DNA from: Saprospiraceae bacterium
GTDB lineage: Bacteria > Bacteroidota > Bacteroidia > Chitinophagales > Saprospiraceae
Direction of reading: 5' to 3'
Assembly: GCA_022841745.1 (NCBI GenBank)
Contig: JALHQW010000034.1
Coordinates: 16,253 to 80,252 of the forward strand
DNA length: 64,000 nt
The position numbers and the translations under genes were made by a program. This document shows, one piece after another, positions 16,088-25,795 of this stretch. The notes under the pieces are model-generated. The model had not been told where the DNA came from and did not search any database. It was given only the letters and a program-made list of their open reading frames with translations. Numbering within the stretch: the first letter of the stretch is position 1; every line of letters begins with the position of its first letter.

Positions 16088-17554
16088 TTATTTTTTTGCA
16101 AAAAGCCGGAATAGCCAACATTTTTTCTTTTTCATTTTACAGCCACTGCAAGTAGTGCAATTTTTCTCGCATGGCTTTTCCTTATTGACTGGGTTAACAA
16201 TTTCAGTTCTTTCGAGATTTGTCAATATTTGAGGTTGTCTAATTTCTTTTCCAGTAGGATCGTATGAAATAAAAGTAATACCAACTTGGGGTTGAATGAT
16301 AGTGCCAATAGATAAGCAGTCTGCTTTTTTGATACTAAACTTAAAATTATCCTCAGTATGATAATAGTCATAAAAACTGCCTGTTGCCGAATTGTATTGA
16401 TTAGTTCCAGGTAGAAATATAGACTTAATGGAAAAAGTACCTGATGTTTCGTTAACAGAAGCATTTTTTAGCGTTGTTGTGGGTGCTGTTAGATTGATTG
16501 AGCTTACATCAAGATGTTGGCTATTCATCCATTTTACCTCAACATCTTCGGCAAAGTCTGAACCTTTGTTTTGGAAATTTACTTGGTAGTTTAGTATTTC
16601 ATTACAATTACATGGGCAAAGTTTATCTTTATCAACATTCAATGAATTTGGGTCGTGTGGTCCTTTTTTTATCAGTACTTCAATAGTGTCTGTGCCGGGG
16701 GCTGCTGGTGGCACGAATTCTCCTGAAAAAGAAATCACTTCTTTGCTTATTGGTATGCCCGTTTTTAGTTTAAAAATCAAGTGAGTATTGGTTTCTTGAT
16801 TTATTGGCTGAGAGTTATTAGGGTTAAGATGTAAAATGCCAGCGACAGGGTCGTTGCTTACAATGTAAGTGTAATCCCAAAAGTTAGAATCTTTATAATT
16901 CTTCACAATGCCACTGTCAAATTGCAAAATCGATGCATCATACTTCAAATCTATACCGAGTCCAAATGATGGCCAATTTGCAATGGACAAAGAAAGAAAA
17001 AACCAAGGTTCTGTTGGGGTAGGTACCTGATAAGTTTCGTCAGTCTGTTGCAATGTAGGTGGATTAGAAAAGAATTCATCTACAAATGCGTTCCAACTAG
17101 GTGTTATTTTCACATTCGAGGAAGAGGGTAATATTTTGGGGAAATGCCCACTGCATCCTCCAGTTCCTGTCACTTGAAAACTCTTAGTTTGAATTGGCCC
17201 TCCTTTTCTTTGTTGGTAGCAAATTAATTCAAAATTCCCGGAAGGTAAAATAAGTTTTTTGGGTATTGAAGTTGATACGTTTGGATAATACACTGTTTCG
17301 CTCCAAAAATATGAGCCAAGGTTGCCTCCTTCTAATCTATAAAATAACCCAACTGAACCTTGTCCATCTACAATCCAAATATCAGAATCAATATCAACAT
17401 TAAAAGTTAGTTCACAGCCATTTGTACCTATAGTAAGATTTGGCAAATCTATGATTGGGGGTGATGTTATGTTTGTCGCTTGAGTCTGAAGTTGAAAGAA
17501 TATAACAATCAAACAAAGATGAAATTTCCACATAATGGCCAACGTATTTTTCAT
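16088..17554 (-). CDS. Secreted protein with Cys/Lys-rich tail, CHAT neighbour
   Basis: 488 residues from the ATG at 17554, which begins a clear signal peptide (WKFHLCLIVIFFQLQTQA). The body is beta-rich and includes a cohesin-like segment (LSIANWPSFGLGIDLKYD with later LHLNPNNSQ and LIFKLKTGIPI) and a DUF11/CARDB-like segment (LNYQVNFQNKGSDFAEDVEV). It has paired cysteines (CPCNC). The C-terminus is unusual: CEKNCTTCSGCKMKKKKCW followed by a short basic end. The gene lies 19 nt upstream of the CHAT gene on the same strand and shares its low GC content. I infer that it is a partner or substrate of the CHAT protein; no named family is recognised. Confidence 0.65.
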   Translation of the reverse strand: MKNTLAIMWKFHLCLIVIFFQLQTQATNITSPPIIDLPNLTIGTNGCELTFNVDIDSDIWIVDGQGSVGLFYRLEGGNLGSYFWSETVYYPNVSTSIPKKLILPSGNFELICYQQRKGGPIQTKSFQVTGTGGCSGHFPKILPSSSNVKITPSWNAFVDEFFSNPPTLQQTDETYQVPTPTEPWFFLSLSIANWPSFGLGIDLKYDASILQFDSGIVKNYKDSNFWDYTYIVSNDPVAGILHLNPNNSQPINQETNTHLIFKLKTGIPISKEVISFSGEFVPPAAPGTDTIEVLIKKGPHDPNSLNVDKDKLCPCNCNEILNYQVNFQNKGSDFAEDVEVKWMNSQHLDVSSINLTAPTTTLKNASVNETSGTFSIKSIFLPGTNQYNSATGSFYDYYHTEDNFKFSIKKADCLSIGTIIQPQVGITFISYDPTGKEIRQPQILTNLERTEIVNPVNKEKPCEKNCTTCSGCKMKKKKCWLFRLFAKK

Positions 17555-17863
17555 TTTCCAGAATTTTAAGTGTTGTTCAAAACTTTCCCGCCAAATGTAA
17601 AACCCTTTCCCAACACGAAGAAACAATGTTCAAAAAAATCATCGTAGTCCCGTCCTTTGAGCATTGCCCGACGTGGTGAAAGGCCCACATCCTTGGCGTT
17701 GTTTCCCTTAATTGCGCAGCACCAGCAAAGGTAATCGGCAACAGGACGAAATTTTTTAGGATTCGCTGTGCAGCGAAAGCAAACCACAACTTATCCTGCT
17801 TAGAAAGGCCAATTTTTTACCTTTGCCCAGCAGCAACCGAAAAAAACACCTATCGAGAAACAG
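17555..17863. promoter_or_regulatory. Divergent intergenic region with TACCTTTG promoter element
   Basis: 309 nt between the secreted-protein gene (minus) and the sigma factor gene (plus). TACCTTTG at 17818-17825 matches the Bacteroidota minus-7 element and points toward the sigma factor, 38 nt before its ATG. No matching TTTG sits at the ideal minus-33 distance. No other feature is visible. Confidence 0.55.
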
Positions 17864-18451
17864 ATGGCAGCCATAAACGAAGAGCAACTTACCCTCCAGC
17901 GACTGCAATCCGGCGATGCCCGGCAGCAGGACGAAGCATTTCGCTTACTTTACAGGCAGTACTACGGCCTCGTGGAGAGCCTTGTGGTGACCAACAACGG
18001 CACGCCCGAACAAGCCAAGGACATTTTCCAGGATGGCATCATCGTGCTGTTCAACAAGGTGAAAAACGAGGATTTTGTACTTTCTTCCAGTTTGAAGAGT
18101 TACCTTTTTGCCATCTGCCGCAACTTGTGGTTGATGAAGCTCCGCACTGCCGGAAGAGAACCCTCCTTGGAAAGCCACCACGAGCATATACCCCTCGACG
18201 ACAACCTGTTCGATACCCTCGTTGTCACCGAAAAAAAACTATTGATTGCTGAATTGTTGGGGAAGGTGGGCGAAGACTGCCGCCAAATCCTCGGCCTGTT
18301 TTATTACCAGAAAACCCCAATGGCCAAAATTATGGAAGTGTTTGGCCTGGGCAGCGAGCAGGCCGCCAAGAACAAGAAAAGCCAATGCCTCAAGAAACTA
18401 AGGGAATTGGTGCTGGGAAGCCCATTTTATACCAAATCATTAACCGATTAG
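17864..18451 (+). CDS. ECF-type RNA polymerase sigma factor
   Basis: 195 residues. Region 2 is visible from LLYRQYYGLVESLV through TPEQAKDIFQDGIIVLFNKV and the aromatic segment SYLFAICRNLWLMKLR. Region 4 is the helix-turn-helix with CRQILGLFYYQKTPMAKIME and SEQAAKNKKSQCLKKLRE. The layout matches sigma-70 family ECF factors of Bacteroidota. It is followed after 1 nt by a membrane protein that is probably its regulator and is divergent from the CHAT locus. I infer that it controls some of the surrounding secreted genes. Confidence 0.85.
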   Translation: MAAINEEQLTLQRLQSGDARQQDEAFRLLYRQYYGLVESLVVTNNGTPEQAKDIFQDGIIVLFNKVKNEDFVLSSSLKSYLFAICRNLWLMKLRTAGREPSLESHHEHIPLDDNLFDTLVVTEKKLLIAELLGKVGEDCRQILGLFYYQKTPMAKIMEVFGLGSEQAAKNKKSQCLKKLRELVLGSPFYTKSLTD

Positions 18452-18452
18452 C

Positions 18453-19211
18453 ATGGAACAAATTGACATAATCCTTATCGAGCGTTATTTTGAAGGGGAC
18501 CTGAACGAGCAGGAACGGGCAGTCTTTGCCCAACGGCTGCAGGCTGATGCCCGTTTTGCCGAGGCATTCCGCTTCGAGCAGGACATACTGGCCGGCATCG
18601 AAACGGCAGGCAACCAGCGGCTGCGGGAGCGGCTGGACGCCATCTACCAAGAAGAAATCAAACATGGGGCCACCATTCGTACCATGCGTCCTTTGCGGCG
18701 GTGGTGGATGCTGGCCGCTGCGGTGGTGGCGGGGTTGTTGATTGGTTGGTGGTGGTTGGGTTCACAGCCCGCTGCACAAAAGCTGGCCAGCCAATATTTG
18801 GAGCAGCCATTTCAGGTAGAGGACAGCTTTTTCAGGGGGGAGACGGATGAAAATCAAGCACGGACAAACGGGTTGGTGCAATATCGAAATGGCGATTTCG
18901 AAGCGGCCGCTGCCTCGATGGAGACGGTGGTTGCCAGCGGCACGGCGAAAGCGGGAGATTATTTCTTGGCTGGCCTTTGCCAATTGTTCAAGGCATCCCC
19001 TGATTTTGCCATAGCTTTGGATTTTTTCACAAAAGCAAATGCACTCGACCCTGCCGCTTATACTGATGAAATTAATTGGTACTCAGCCCTGGCCAAAATT
19101 CAGTTAAAAAATGAGCCTGCCGCCAAGGCAGTATTGGAAAAACTAGCAAATAGCAAAAGCAGTCGAAATGCCGAGCAGGCAAGGGAACTGCTTGAAGTGA
19201 TGGGTAAGTAG
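18453..19211 (+). CDS. Membrane protein with anti-sigma-like N-terminus and TPR-like C-terminus
   Basis: 252 residues. The N-terminus (IERYFEGDLNEQERAVFAQR) resembles the short cytosolic part of Bacteroidota anti-sigma/zinc-finger-like proteins but has no Cys/His zinc ligands. A single membrane helix lies at about residues 87-104 (MLAAAVVAGLLIGWWWLG), and the periplasmic part has TPR-type helices (NGLVQYRNGDFEAAAASME, then GLCQLFKA). Start is 1 nt after the sigma factor stop, so the two are translationally linked. The likely role is to bind the sigma factor inside and sense a periplasmic signal. Confidence 0.7.
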   Translation: MEQIDIILIERYFEGDLNEQERAVFAQRLQADARFAEAFRFEQDILAGIETAGNQRLRERLDAIYQEEIKHGATIRTMRPLRRWWMLAAAVVAGLLIGWWWLGSQPAAQKLASQYLEQPFQVEDSFFRGETDENQARTNGLVQYRNGDFEAAAASMETVVASGTAKAGDYFLAGLCQLFKASPDFAIALDFFTKANALDPAAYTDEINWYSALAKIQLKNEPAAKAVLEKLANSKSSRNAEQARELLEVMGK

Positions 19212-19359
19212 CTCCCCACCGTTTAGTTGATACTACTACATTTTCCAAACAAATTCCTAACCACAGCCCACATGCGCCATCTGGCATTAATCTTGCGTTT
19301 TAGCTCCTGTTATTTTTTTTGTCACCCTCCCCCCGCAAGTTTCTAAATTCAGCATAATC

Positions 19360-19992
19360 ATGGTATCCTTAAAATCATCCGTCAAACTTGCGCTGTTGGC
19401 AGCGTGCCTCTACGCCACACCAGCCATCTCCCAAATCAACTTCAAACTACAATGGTTGCAGGACAGCACGGCTTGGGGCGTCTTTGCCACCCCAGATGAA
19501 GGCGTTAGCCCATCGGAATACCTCATCATTGGGTCGGGCCAGGTGACGCTCGTTGCTCCACCACAAATGCAGTTCAACAATCTCAAATCCTTTAGCGGCA
19601 CTTGGGTGCAGAACTCCTATGTGGGCACACCCATCGAAAACCCTGACAAAGACTATATCAGTTTCGGTCTGGAACAAGCTGACCCACCCATGCAGTTCAA
19701 GGCAGGGGAGGAAACCCTGCTGTTCACCTTTGCCAGCAAGGAGGGGGAATGCCCTGATGAACTCTACCTGATGTCGAACGACGACCCGTTCAACGTCATG
19801 CCCAACTCGAAGAACTCCAATCCTGGCAATGATATCAGCATCCTCGACCCTGGCAACGAAAAGTCGCTTTATTTCTTCTCCAAAGTCTATGCCCAGGATG
19901 CTTGGGATTGCCATCCCGGCAAGGTGAAAGCGCAAGGCCCCTTCATTTCTGGTTATGAAAAGCGGAGGAACAGGCGGCAGTTGAAGCCTTAG
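19360..19992 (+). CDS. Secreted protein of unknown function
   Basis: 210 residues with a signal peptide (LALLAACLYATPAISQ). The mature part is beta-rich and begins FKLQWLQDSTAWGVFATPDE, with later GSGQVTLVAPP and ETLLFTFASKEGECPDELY. This spacing resembles cohesin-like surface domains, but I do not recognise a named family. Two cysteine pairs are possible. The end is basic (KRRNRRQLKP). It follows the sigma/anti-sigma pair by about 150 nt and has its own terminator. It may be a target of that sigma factor. Confidence 0.6.
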   Translation: MVSLKSSVKLALLAACLYATPAISQINFKLQWLQDSTAWGVFATPDEGVSPSEYLIIGSGQVTLVAPPQMQFNNLKSFSGTWVQNSYVGTPIENPDKDYISFGLEQADPPMQFKAGEETLLFTFASKEGECPDELYLMSNDDPFNVMPNSKNSNPGNDISILDPGNEKSLYFFSKVYAQDAWDCHPGKVKAQGPFISGYEKRRNRRQLKP

Positions 19993-20019
19993 TTATTGAT
20001 GCCAATCCAATATATTTCA

Positions 20020-20060
20020 GCATGGGCCGATGGGGAAACTCCATCGGCCCATGCTCATTT
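20020..20060 (+). terminator. Intrinsic-type terminator
   Basis: GCATGGGCCGATGG (20020-20033), a short loop, then CCATCGGCCCATGC (20041-20054): a 14-bp perfect stem followed by TCATTTTA. It ends the secreted-protein transcript. Confidence 0.8.
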
Positions 20061-20209
20061 TACCCCCGACCTGCCATTATGCCACCTGCTTTTGATTGCT
20101 TTCGGCAAGTTTAGGCATCGAGGCGTTGCAATACCTGACACCCCGTCAGGGATTCCTTGTCGGAACAAATTGTGCAGAACAATCCCACCCCACACTGCCT
20201 CGTATCATT

Positions 20210-20217
20210 TATCTTTG
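20210..20217 (+). promoter_or_regulatory. TATCTTTG minus-7 element ahead of secA
   Basis: A perfect TAnnTTTG match 116 nt upstream of the secA start. No clear TTTG at minus-33. If used, the secA 5' leader would carry the inverted repeat at 20228-20289. Confidence 0.45.
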
Positions 20218-20227
20218 CCCACTTTTT

Positions 20228-20289
20228 GATTGCGGATTGCGAATTGGGTTCCCTTCGGGAATGACAAAAATGGAACCCAATCCGCAATC
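20228..20289. repeat. Quasi-palindrome with GATTGCGGATT words in the secA leader
   Basis: GATTGCGG... (from 20228) pairs with GGAACCCAATCCGCAATC (20272-20289); the left arm carries about 7 extra nt from a repeated word. A second pair, CCCTTCGGGAATGAC and GTCATCCCCGAAGGGG (20297-20312), overlaps it. Alternative pairings of the two sets are possible. Confidence 0.65.
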
Positions 20290-20332
20290 TGCAGTTGTCA
20301 TCCCCGAAGGGGACCTAATCCGTAATAACATC

Positions 20333-23300
20333 ATGTTTGGTATTTTCAAATCGCTTTTCAAGTCAAAACACGAAAGGGACTACGACAAGTACTCCCCAGT
20401 TATTGACGCCGTAAACGAGGAATGGGAAAAACTCCAACACCTCTCCAACGACCAGCTCCGCAACAAGACGCTCGAATTCCGCCAGCGCATCGCCGACCAT
20501 TTGGCGGGCATTGACCAGGACATCGAAGCTGTGCTCGTGCAGGCCCGTGAAACCGAAGACATCCACCAGAAAGAAGACCTCTTCAAAGAAGTGGATACCT
20601 TGAAAAAAGACCGGGACAAGCACCTCGAAGAAATACTCAAAGAACTCCTGCCGGAAGCCTTCGCCGTGGTGAAGGAGGCCAGCCGCCGTTTCAAGGAGAA
20701 TCCAACCCTCGCCGTGCAGGCCACCCAGCACGACCGGGAACTGGCTGCCAATCCCAATAAGAGCTACGTGAAAATCGAGGGCGACATGGCCATTTGGAAA
20801 AACTCCTGGCAGGCTGCCGGGGGCGACATCACCTGGAACATGGTGCATTACGACGTGCAACTCATCGGCGGCTCAGTCTTGCACGAGGGCAAGATTGCAG
20901 AGATGGCAACTGGTGAAGGTAAAACCCTCGTGGCTACCTTGCCCGCCTACCTCAACGGCCTCAGTGGCCAAGGCGTACACGTGGTCACGGTGAACGATTA
21001 CCTGGCCCGACGTGACAGCGAGTGGATCGGCCCCGTGATGGAGTTCCTGCTGCTCACCATTGATTGCATTGACAAGCACCGCCCGCACTCCGAGCAGCGT
21101 CGCAAAGCCTATATGTGCGACATCACCTATGGCACCAATAACGAGTTCGGCTTCGACTACCTGCGTGACAACATGGTGCGCTCCCTCGATGAAATGGTGC
21201 AGCGCAAGCACCACTACGCCATGGTGGACGAGGTGGACTCCGTGCTCATTGACGACGCCCGTACCCCGCTCATTATCTCAGGCCCCGTGGGTGAAGGCGA
21301 GGAGGAGCAAGAGTACAAGCACCTGAAACCAGAAGTGGAAAAGTTGCTTGCTGCGCAACAAAAGATATCCAACCAATATTTGGCCGAAGCCAAAAAACTC
21401 TTTGCCGAAGGCGAGGATGGCTATGAGGAGGGCGAGGCTGGCTTGGCACTGCTTCGTGCGCACAGGGCACTGCCCAAGAGCCGCCCGCTTATCAAATTCC
21501 TTAGCGAAGAGGGCGTCAAGGTCATGCTGCAAAAAGCCGAGAACTTCTACATGCAGGAGAACTCGAAGAACATGCACCTCGTGGACGAGCCGCTGCTGTT
21601 CACCATTGACGAGAAAAACCGTGGGGTGGAACTCACCGACAACGGTGCCGAATGGCTTGCCCGTGGCAAGGACGACCCCAGCTTTTTCATCATGCCCGAC
21701 CTCGCCGCCCGAATGGTCGAGATTGGTAATAGCAGTTTGACCAAGGAAGAAAAAGAAGAGGCCCGTGTGAAACTGTCGCAGGAGTTTGCGGTGAAGTCGA
21801 GCCGCCTACACGCCATGCACCAGTTGCTGAAGGCTTACACCCTTTTTGAAAAGGACGAAGAATACGTAGTGATAGAAGGCGAGGTGAAAATCGTGGACGA
21901 ATCTACGGGGCGTATGATGGAAGGCCGCCGCTATTCCGATGGCCTCCACCAGGCTTTGGAAGCCAAGGAAAACGTGAAAGTTGGCGAAGCCACCCAGACC
22001 TATGCCACCATCACCCTCCAGAACTACTTCCGCATGTACCACAAATTGGCCGGTATGACGGGTACAGCCGAGACGGAGGCCAAGGAACTTTGGGACATCT
22101 ACAAACTGGACGTTTCCGTCATCCCTACCAACAGGCCCATCCAGCGCCTTGATGCCGAGGACGAAGTCTATAAAACAGCCCGTGAGAAGTACAATTCGGT
22201 CATTGACAAAATTGCCCAGCTGAGCAAGGCCGGTCGCCCAGTGCTGGTCGGTACTACTTCGGTTGATATTTCGGAAAAACTCAGCCGCCTGCTCTCCATG
22301 CGGGGCGTGAAGCACGAGGTCTTGAACGCCAAGCAGCACCAGCGTGAAGCATTCATCGTAGCAAAAGCAGGTCAACAGGACGAAAACGGACATGGCAACG
22401 TGACCATTGCCACCAACATGGCTGGTCGTGGTACGGACATTAAATTGGCCCCGCCAACCCTCTTCGATGTGGTGAAAACGGGAGGTGGCAAAGGTGGCTA
22501 CCCCTACACACTGAAGCAACGGGGCACGGGCAAAGAGCTTGTGATTGACAGTGAAAAACATGAATTGGCGGGTGCATTCCAATTGAAGCCCGGTGCGGAA
22601 GTTGTTGGCGGCCTTGCCATCGTTGGTACCGAGCGCCACGACAGCCGACGGGTTGACCGCCAGCTCAGGGGCCGTTCGGGCCGTCAGGGCGACCCGGGTT
22701 CCACGCAGTTTTACGTCTCCCTGGAGGACAACCTCATGCGCCTTTTCCAGAGCGAGCGTATCGCTGGCTTGATGGATAAAATGGGCCACCAAGAAGGCGA
22801 CGTCATCCAGCACTCCATGGTCACGAAGAGCATCGAGCGGGCACAGCAGAAGGTGGAAGAGAACAACTTCGGCATCCGCAAGCGCCTCCTTGAGTACGAC
22901 GACGTGATGAACATCCAGCGGGAAGCCATTTACAAGAAGCGCTACAATGCCCTCAGCGGCGAGCGGCTTCAGGTTGACCTTGACATGATGTTCAGGGGCA
23001 TGACCGAAAGCATCCTTTCCTCGCACAAGTTGAACGGCGACTTCAATTCCTTCCGGCAGGATTGCATCAGCGAACTGGGCTTCGAACCGGCTATTACCGA
23101 GCAGGAGTTCAACAGCGGCAAGGTGGATGACCTCGTGGAGCGTTTCCAAGAAGAATTCTACGATTTCTACCACCGCAAAGAGCAGCACATCATCAGTATC
23201 TTGTTGCCGACCGTGAAACAGGTACACGAGCGGGAAGGCCAGCGCTACCGCCGCATTGCCGTACCCTATAGCGATGGCCGCACCAAGATGCTACCCATTG

Positions 23301-23824
23301 CCGCCGAACTGGAGGATGCCATCAAGTCAAAGGGCAAGAGCCTTATGCGGGACATTGAAAAGGCGATTACCCTTGCCATTTTGGATGAAAAATGGAAGGA
23401 GCATTTGCGCAGCATGGACGAATTGAAGGAGTCCGTGCAGTCGGCCAGCTTTGAGCAGAAAGACCCGTTGGTCATCTATAAAATGGAGGCTTATAAGTTG
23501 TTCGAAGACCTCGTTTATCGAATCAACGAAGAGGTGACCTCCTACCTCTCGCAAGGTATGCTCGCCATGCCCGCCAACCAGCAGGTGCAGCAGGCCCGTG
23601 AGCCACAGCGGGTTGACCTCAGCAAGATGCGCATGGGCCGTCCCGGTGAAGGCAGCAGCGGCGCACCCATGACCGAAGCGGAAGCCCGTGCAAGGGCTGC
23701 CGCCGAGGGTGTTTCACAGCAAGCCAAGCAGGAGACCGTAAAGCACAGCGAGCCTCGTGTTGGCCGCAATGACCCCTGCCCCTGCGGCAGTGGGAAGAAG
23801 TACAAGGCCTGCCACGGGAGGTAG
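20333..23824 (+). CDS. secA: Preprotein translocase ATPase SecA
   Basis: 1163 residues. Nucleotide-binding motifs are clear: [19 protein letters not shown] (Walker A), the [16 protein letters not shown] box, [12 protein letters not shown] and the [10 protein letters not shown] arginine-finger motif. The C-terminus ends with the SecB/lipid-binding zinc motif [14 protein letters not shown]. The protein is longer than the roughly 900 residues of E. coli SecA because of an insertion of charged helices after [10 protein letters not shown] (about residues 320-480) and another near NMAGRGTD, as usual in Bacteroidota. The ATG at 20333 is chosen because [16 protein letters not shown] is the conserved N-terminus; an upstream extension in frame would translate the hairpin. 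Confidence 0.97.
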   Translation: MFGIFKSLFKSKHERDYDKYSPVIDAVNEEWEKLQHLSNDQLRNKTLEFRQRIADHLAGIDQDIEAVLVQARETEDIHQKEDLFKEVDTLKKDRDKHLEEILKELLPEAFAVVKEASRRFKENPTLAVQATQHDRELAANPNKSYVKIEGDMAIWKNSWQAAGGDITWNMVHYDVQLIGGSVLHEGKIAEMATGEGKTLVATLPAYLNGLSGQGVHVVTVNDYLARRDSEWIGPVMEFLLLTIDCIDKHRPHSEQRRKAYMCDITYGTNNEFGFDYLRDNMVRSLDEMVQRKHHYAMVDEVDSVLIDDARTPLIISGPVGEGEEEQEYKHLKPEVEKLLAAQQKISNQYLAEAKKLFAEGEDGYEEGEAGLALLRAHRALPKSRPLIKFLSEEGVKVMLQKAENFYMQENSKNMHLVDEPLLFTIDEKNRGVELTDNGAEWLARGKDDPSFFIMPDLAARMVEIGNSSLTKEEKEEARVKLSQEFAVKSSRLHAMHQLLKAYTLFEKDEEYVVIEGEVKIVDESTGRMMEGRRYSDGLHQALEAKENVKVGEATQTYATITLQNYFRMYHKLAGMTGTAETEAKELWDIYKLDVSVIPTNRPIQRLDAEDEVYKTAREKYNSVIDKIAQLSKAGRPVLVGTTSVDISEKLSRLLSMRGVKHEVLNAKQHQREAFIVAKAGQQDENGHGNVTIATNMAGRGTDIKLAPPTLFDVVKTGGGKGGYPYTLKQRGTGKELVIDSEKHELAGAFQLKPGAEVVGGLAIVGTERHDSRRVDRQLRGRSGRQGDPGSTQFYVSLEDNLMRLFQSERIAGLMDKMGHQEGDVIQHSMVTKSIERAQQKVEENNFGIRKRLLEYDDVMNIQREAIYKKRYNALSGERLQVDLDMMFRGMTESILSSHKLNGDFNSFRQDCISELGFEPAITEQEFNSGKVDDLVERFQEEFYDFYHRKEQHIISILLPTVKQVHEREGQRYRRIAVPYSDGRTKMLPIAAELEDAIKSKGKSLMRDIEKAITLAILDEKWKEHLRSMDELKESVQSASFEQKDPLVIYKMEAYKLFEDLVYRINEEVTSYLSQGMLAMPANQQVQQAREPQRVDLSKMRMGRPGEGSSGAPMTEAEARARAAAEGVSQQAKQETVKHSEPRVGRNDPCPCGSGKKYKACHGR

Positions 23825-23924
23825 TTGAGGTATGAGGTATGGAGGTATGGGAGAGGGACGAAAGCGATTTATCATGCTGATACCATTGATTGCACTTGGT
23901 TATTATCATCAAATTCAGGAAAAG

Positions 23925-25040
23925 ATGAAAAGCCTTCTGTATGTCGCTTTACTATTAATTGCTTTTGCCAGTCATGCACAAGCCCCCATCCTTCTAACCA
24001 ACCCTTCCTTTGAAGGCAATGTGGGCTATGGCGTGCTGCCCGGTGGTTGGTTCAGCTGTACCTTCAATGCCGAGTCACCGCCCGATACACACCCTGTTCC
24101 AGAAGGTGCTTTTGGTGTAACGCAAAGGCCAAAGGATGGGGTCTCGTACCTCGGCATGGTAGTCAGGGACAACGGCACCAGCGAATTGGTCAGTCATAAG
24201 CTACAGCAGCCATTCCTAGCAGGGCAGTGCTATTCCCTCAGCGTATATCTTTGTAAATCGGAGCATTTGAGTAGTCGGAGCAGGTTAACGAACCGTGAGG
24301 CTGATTACGACAATCCAGCAGTGCTTAGGCTATGGGGCGGTGCCAGCCCATGCGGAAAAAAAGAGCTATTGGCCGTATCGCCTCCCATCGGGCACGCAGC
24401 TTGGGTGAAATATTCTTTTCAAGTCAAAACCTTGGAGACGCTACAGTACCTTAGCCTTGAGGCATACTATGTAGAAAGTTCCACCAGGGTTTACAATGGA
24501 AATATCCTTATAGATGATTTTTCACCCATCCTACCCATTGATTGTGGAACACTACAGTACTTGGTGAACGCTGATACGCTGCAAATTCCGCCCTACAAAT
24601 TCAAAAAGGAAGCATTGCCCACAGATAGTGCGCTCACCTATTCGAATTATTTTAAAAATATTGGTTCAAAAACATGGATGCTGAACCTGAACGAAGTTTT
24701 AAAGCCTGAAGATTTGCCAGGCTTAGTGATTAGCAATTGCGACCGAATCGGCTTTGAAAGGGGCGAATACAAACTCCCAGTTTCTTATGAAATCGGCCTG
24801 CTGGAAATTGCTTATAACGTTGCCAAATTCCCTGACCAGTACCTTGAAATTGCGATTGCGAACCGTGGCGACCGCCTGAACAAGCGAAGGGCAAAGGCTA
24901 TCGGCCATGTTTTAAAGGATGCAGGACTGGTGAAGCGAAAATACAGTATTACCTTCATACAGTTGGCCGATGCAAATATGGCTGGGTGGTCGTGCGGCGG
25001 CCAAGAGGTTTGGTTGAGGGTAGGGCCAAAACAGGAGTGA
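23925..25040 (+). CDS. Secreted protein with N-terminal carbohydrate-binding-like fold and OmpA-like C-terminus
   Basis: 371 residues with a signal peptide (YVALLLIAFASHAQA). Residues 20-220 begin PILLTNPSFEGNVGYG and look like a jelly-roll domain of the kind seen in Bacteroidota gliding or CBM-type proteins, ending at NILIDDFSPI. The C-terminal 100 residues (IGLLEIAYNVAKFPDQYLEI then NRGDRLNKRRAKAIGHVL) keep the helix-strand order of an OmpA-like peptidoglycan domain, though the usual GHTD motif is replaced by ANRGD. It may tether a surface domain to the cell wall. It lies between secA and ompH. Confidence 0.6.
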   Translation: MKSLLYVALLLIAFASHAQAPILLTNPSFEGNVGYGVLPGGWFSCTFNAESPPDTHPVPEGAFGVTQRPKDGVSYLGMVVRDNGTSELVSHKLQQPFLAGQCYSLSVYLCKSEHLSSRSRLTNREADYDNPAVLRLWGGASPCGKKELLAVSPPIGHAAWVKYSFQVKTLETLQYLSLEAYYVESSTRVYNGNILIDDFSPILPIDCGTLQYLVNADTLQIPPYKFKKEALPTDSALTYSNYFKNIGSKTWMLNLNEVLKPEDLPGLVISNCDRIGFERGEYKLPVSYEIGLLEIAYNVAKFPDQYLEIAIANRGDRLNKRRAKAIGHVLKDAGLVKRKYSITFIQLADANMAGWSCGGQEVWLRVGPKQE

Positions 25041-25076
25041 AGTTTCCATCAAAAACACAATCAACGCCATTTCTTG

Positions 25077-25084
25077 TAGCTTTG
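25077..25084 (+). promoter_or_regulatory. TAGCTTTG minus-7 element ahead of the OmpH-like gene
   Basis: Perfect TAnnTTTG match, 25 nt upstream of the ATG at 25109. No minus-33 match was found. Confidence 0.45.
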
Positions 25085-25108
25085 CAGAAAAAACAGCAAA
25101 CAGATTTT

Positions 25109-25702
25109 ATGAAGAACCTATCCCTTATCTTGAATGCCGTGCTGCTCCTCGCAGTGGCCTATCTGTTTTTCGATAAATTTTCAGGATCGAAGAAACCCGC
25201 TGCTGCCCCTACGCAAGAACAGCCGAGCGAGGCACCTGCAAAGCCGTTGAGCATCGTTTACGTGGACATTGACAGCTTGCATGAAAACAGCGTTGCCTAC
25301 CAGGCCATCATCAAACAGATGGAGAAAAAGGCCAACGACGTGAGGGCATCCTTGGCCGCCAAGCAAAAAGCCTTCGAAAAAGAATACATGGAGGCCGCCC
25401 AAAAAGCAGAAAGCGGCACCATCACCCCCAAGCAAGAGATGGAGTACCAAGAAAGCCTCAAGAAAAAGCAAGATGCGATAATGAGCCTTCGGGAAAAGGC
25501 CAGCAAGGAAATAGACGAGGAGCAGAACAAGTTCAATGACAAGTTCATCGGCGATATCCAAAACATCACCGACTCCCTGAGAACAGCCAATGGCTATGAC
25601 TATGTGCTGTACAAAGGAGGCCTCGCCAACGCCATCCTTTCGGCCAACGGACAGAACGACATCACCAAAATCGTGGTGGATTTGCTGAACGCAAAAAAAT
25701 AA
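25109..25702 (+). CDS. OmpH/Skp family periplasmic chaperone-like protein
   Basis: 197 residues. An N-terminal hydrophobic helix (LSLILNAVLLLAVAYLFFDK) is followed by a Pro/Ala-rich linker, then the OmpH fold: the strand LSIVYVDIDSLHENS, a long coiled coil at about residues 75-160 (KKANDVRASLAAKQKAFEKE and on), and the closing strands YDYVLYKGGLANAILSANGQ. Skp-like proteins hold unfolded outer-membrane proteins in the periplasm. The N-terminal helix may stay uncleaved and act as an anchor. The gene has its own promoter element and is followed by the tRNA. Confidence 0.85.
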   Translation: MKNLSLILNAVLLLAVAYLFFDKFSGSKKPAAAPTQEQPSEAPAKPLSIVYVDIDSLHENSVAYQAIIKQMEKKANDVRASLAAKQKAFEKEYMEAAQKAESGTITPKQEMEYQESLKKKQDAIMSLREKASKEIDEEQNKFNDKFIGDIQNITDSLRTANGYDYVLYKGGLANAILSANGQNDITKIVVDLLNAKK

Positions 25703-25725
25703 TTTGGGTTAATTTCAAAAAAGAG

Positions 25726-25756
25726 TTGGGCGGTCTGAAACATTGTCGTATCTTTG
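25726..25756 (+). promoter_or_regulatory. Promoter for tRNA-fMet (TTGGG-N19-TATCTTTG)
   Basis: TATCTTTG at 25749-25756 is a perfect minus-7 element and TTGGG at 25726-25730 is at the right distance for the minus-33 element. The tRNA starts 39 nt downstream. Confidence 0.65.
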
Positions 25757-25795
25757 CACCCACATTCAAACAAACGGGTTTGAATCAACTAATAT

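Noticed and set aside
20096..20332. N-terminal extension of SecA
   Set aside because: The extra 79 codons translate a hairpin and a promoter element; the conserved N-terminus starts at 20333.
21806..23227. 473-codon minus-strand frame inside secA
   Set aside because: It is antisense to conserved SecA motifs, and the length results from the codon bias of the sense gene.
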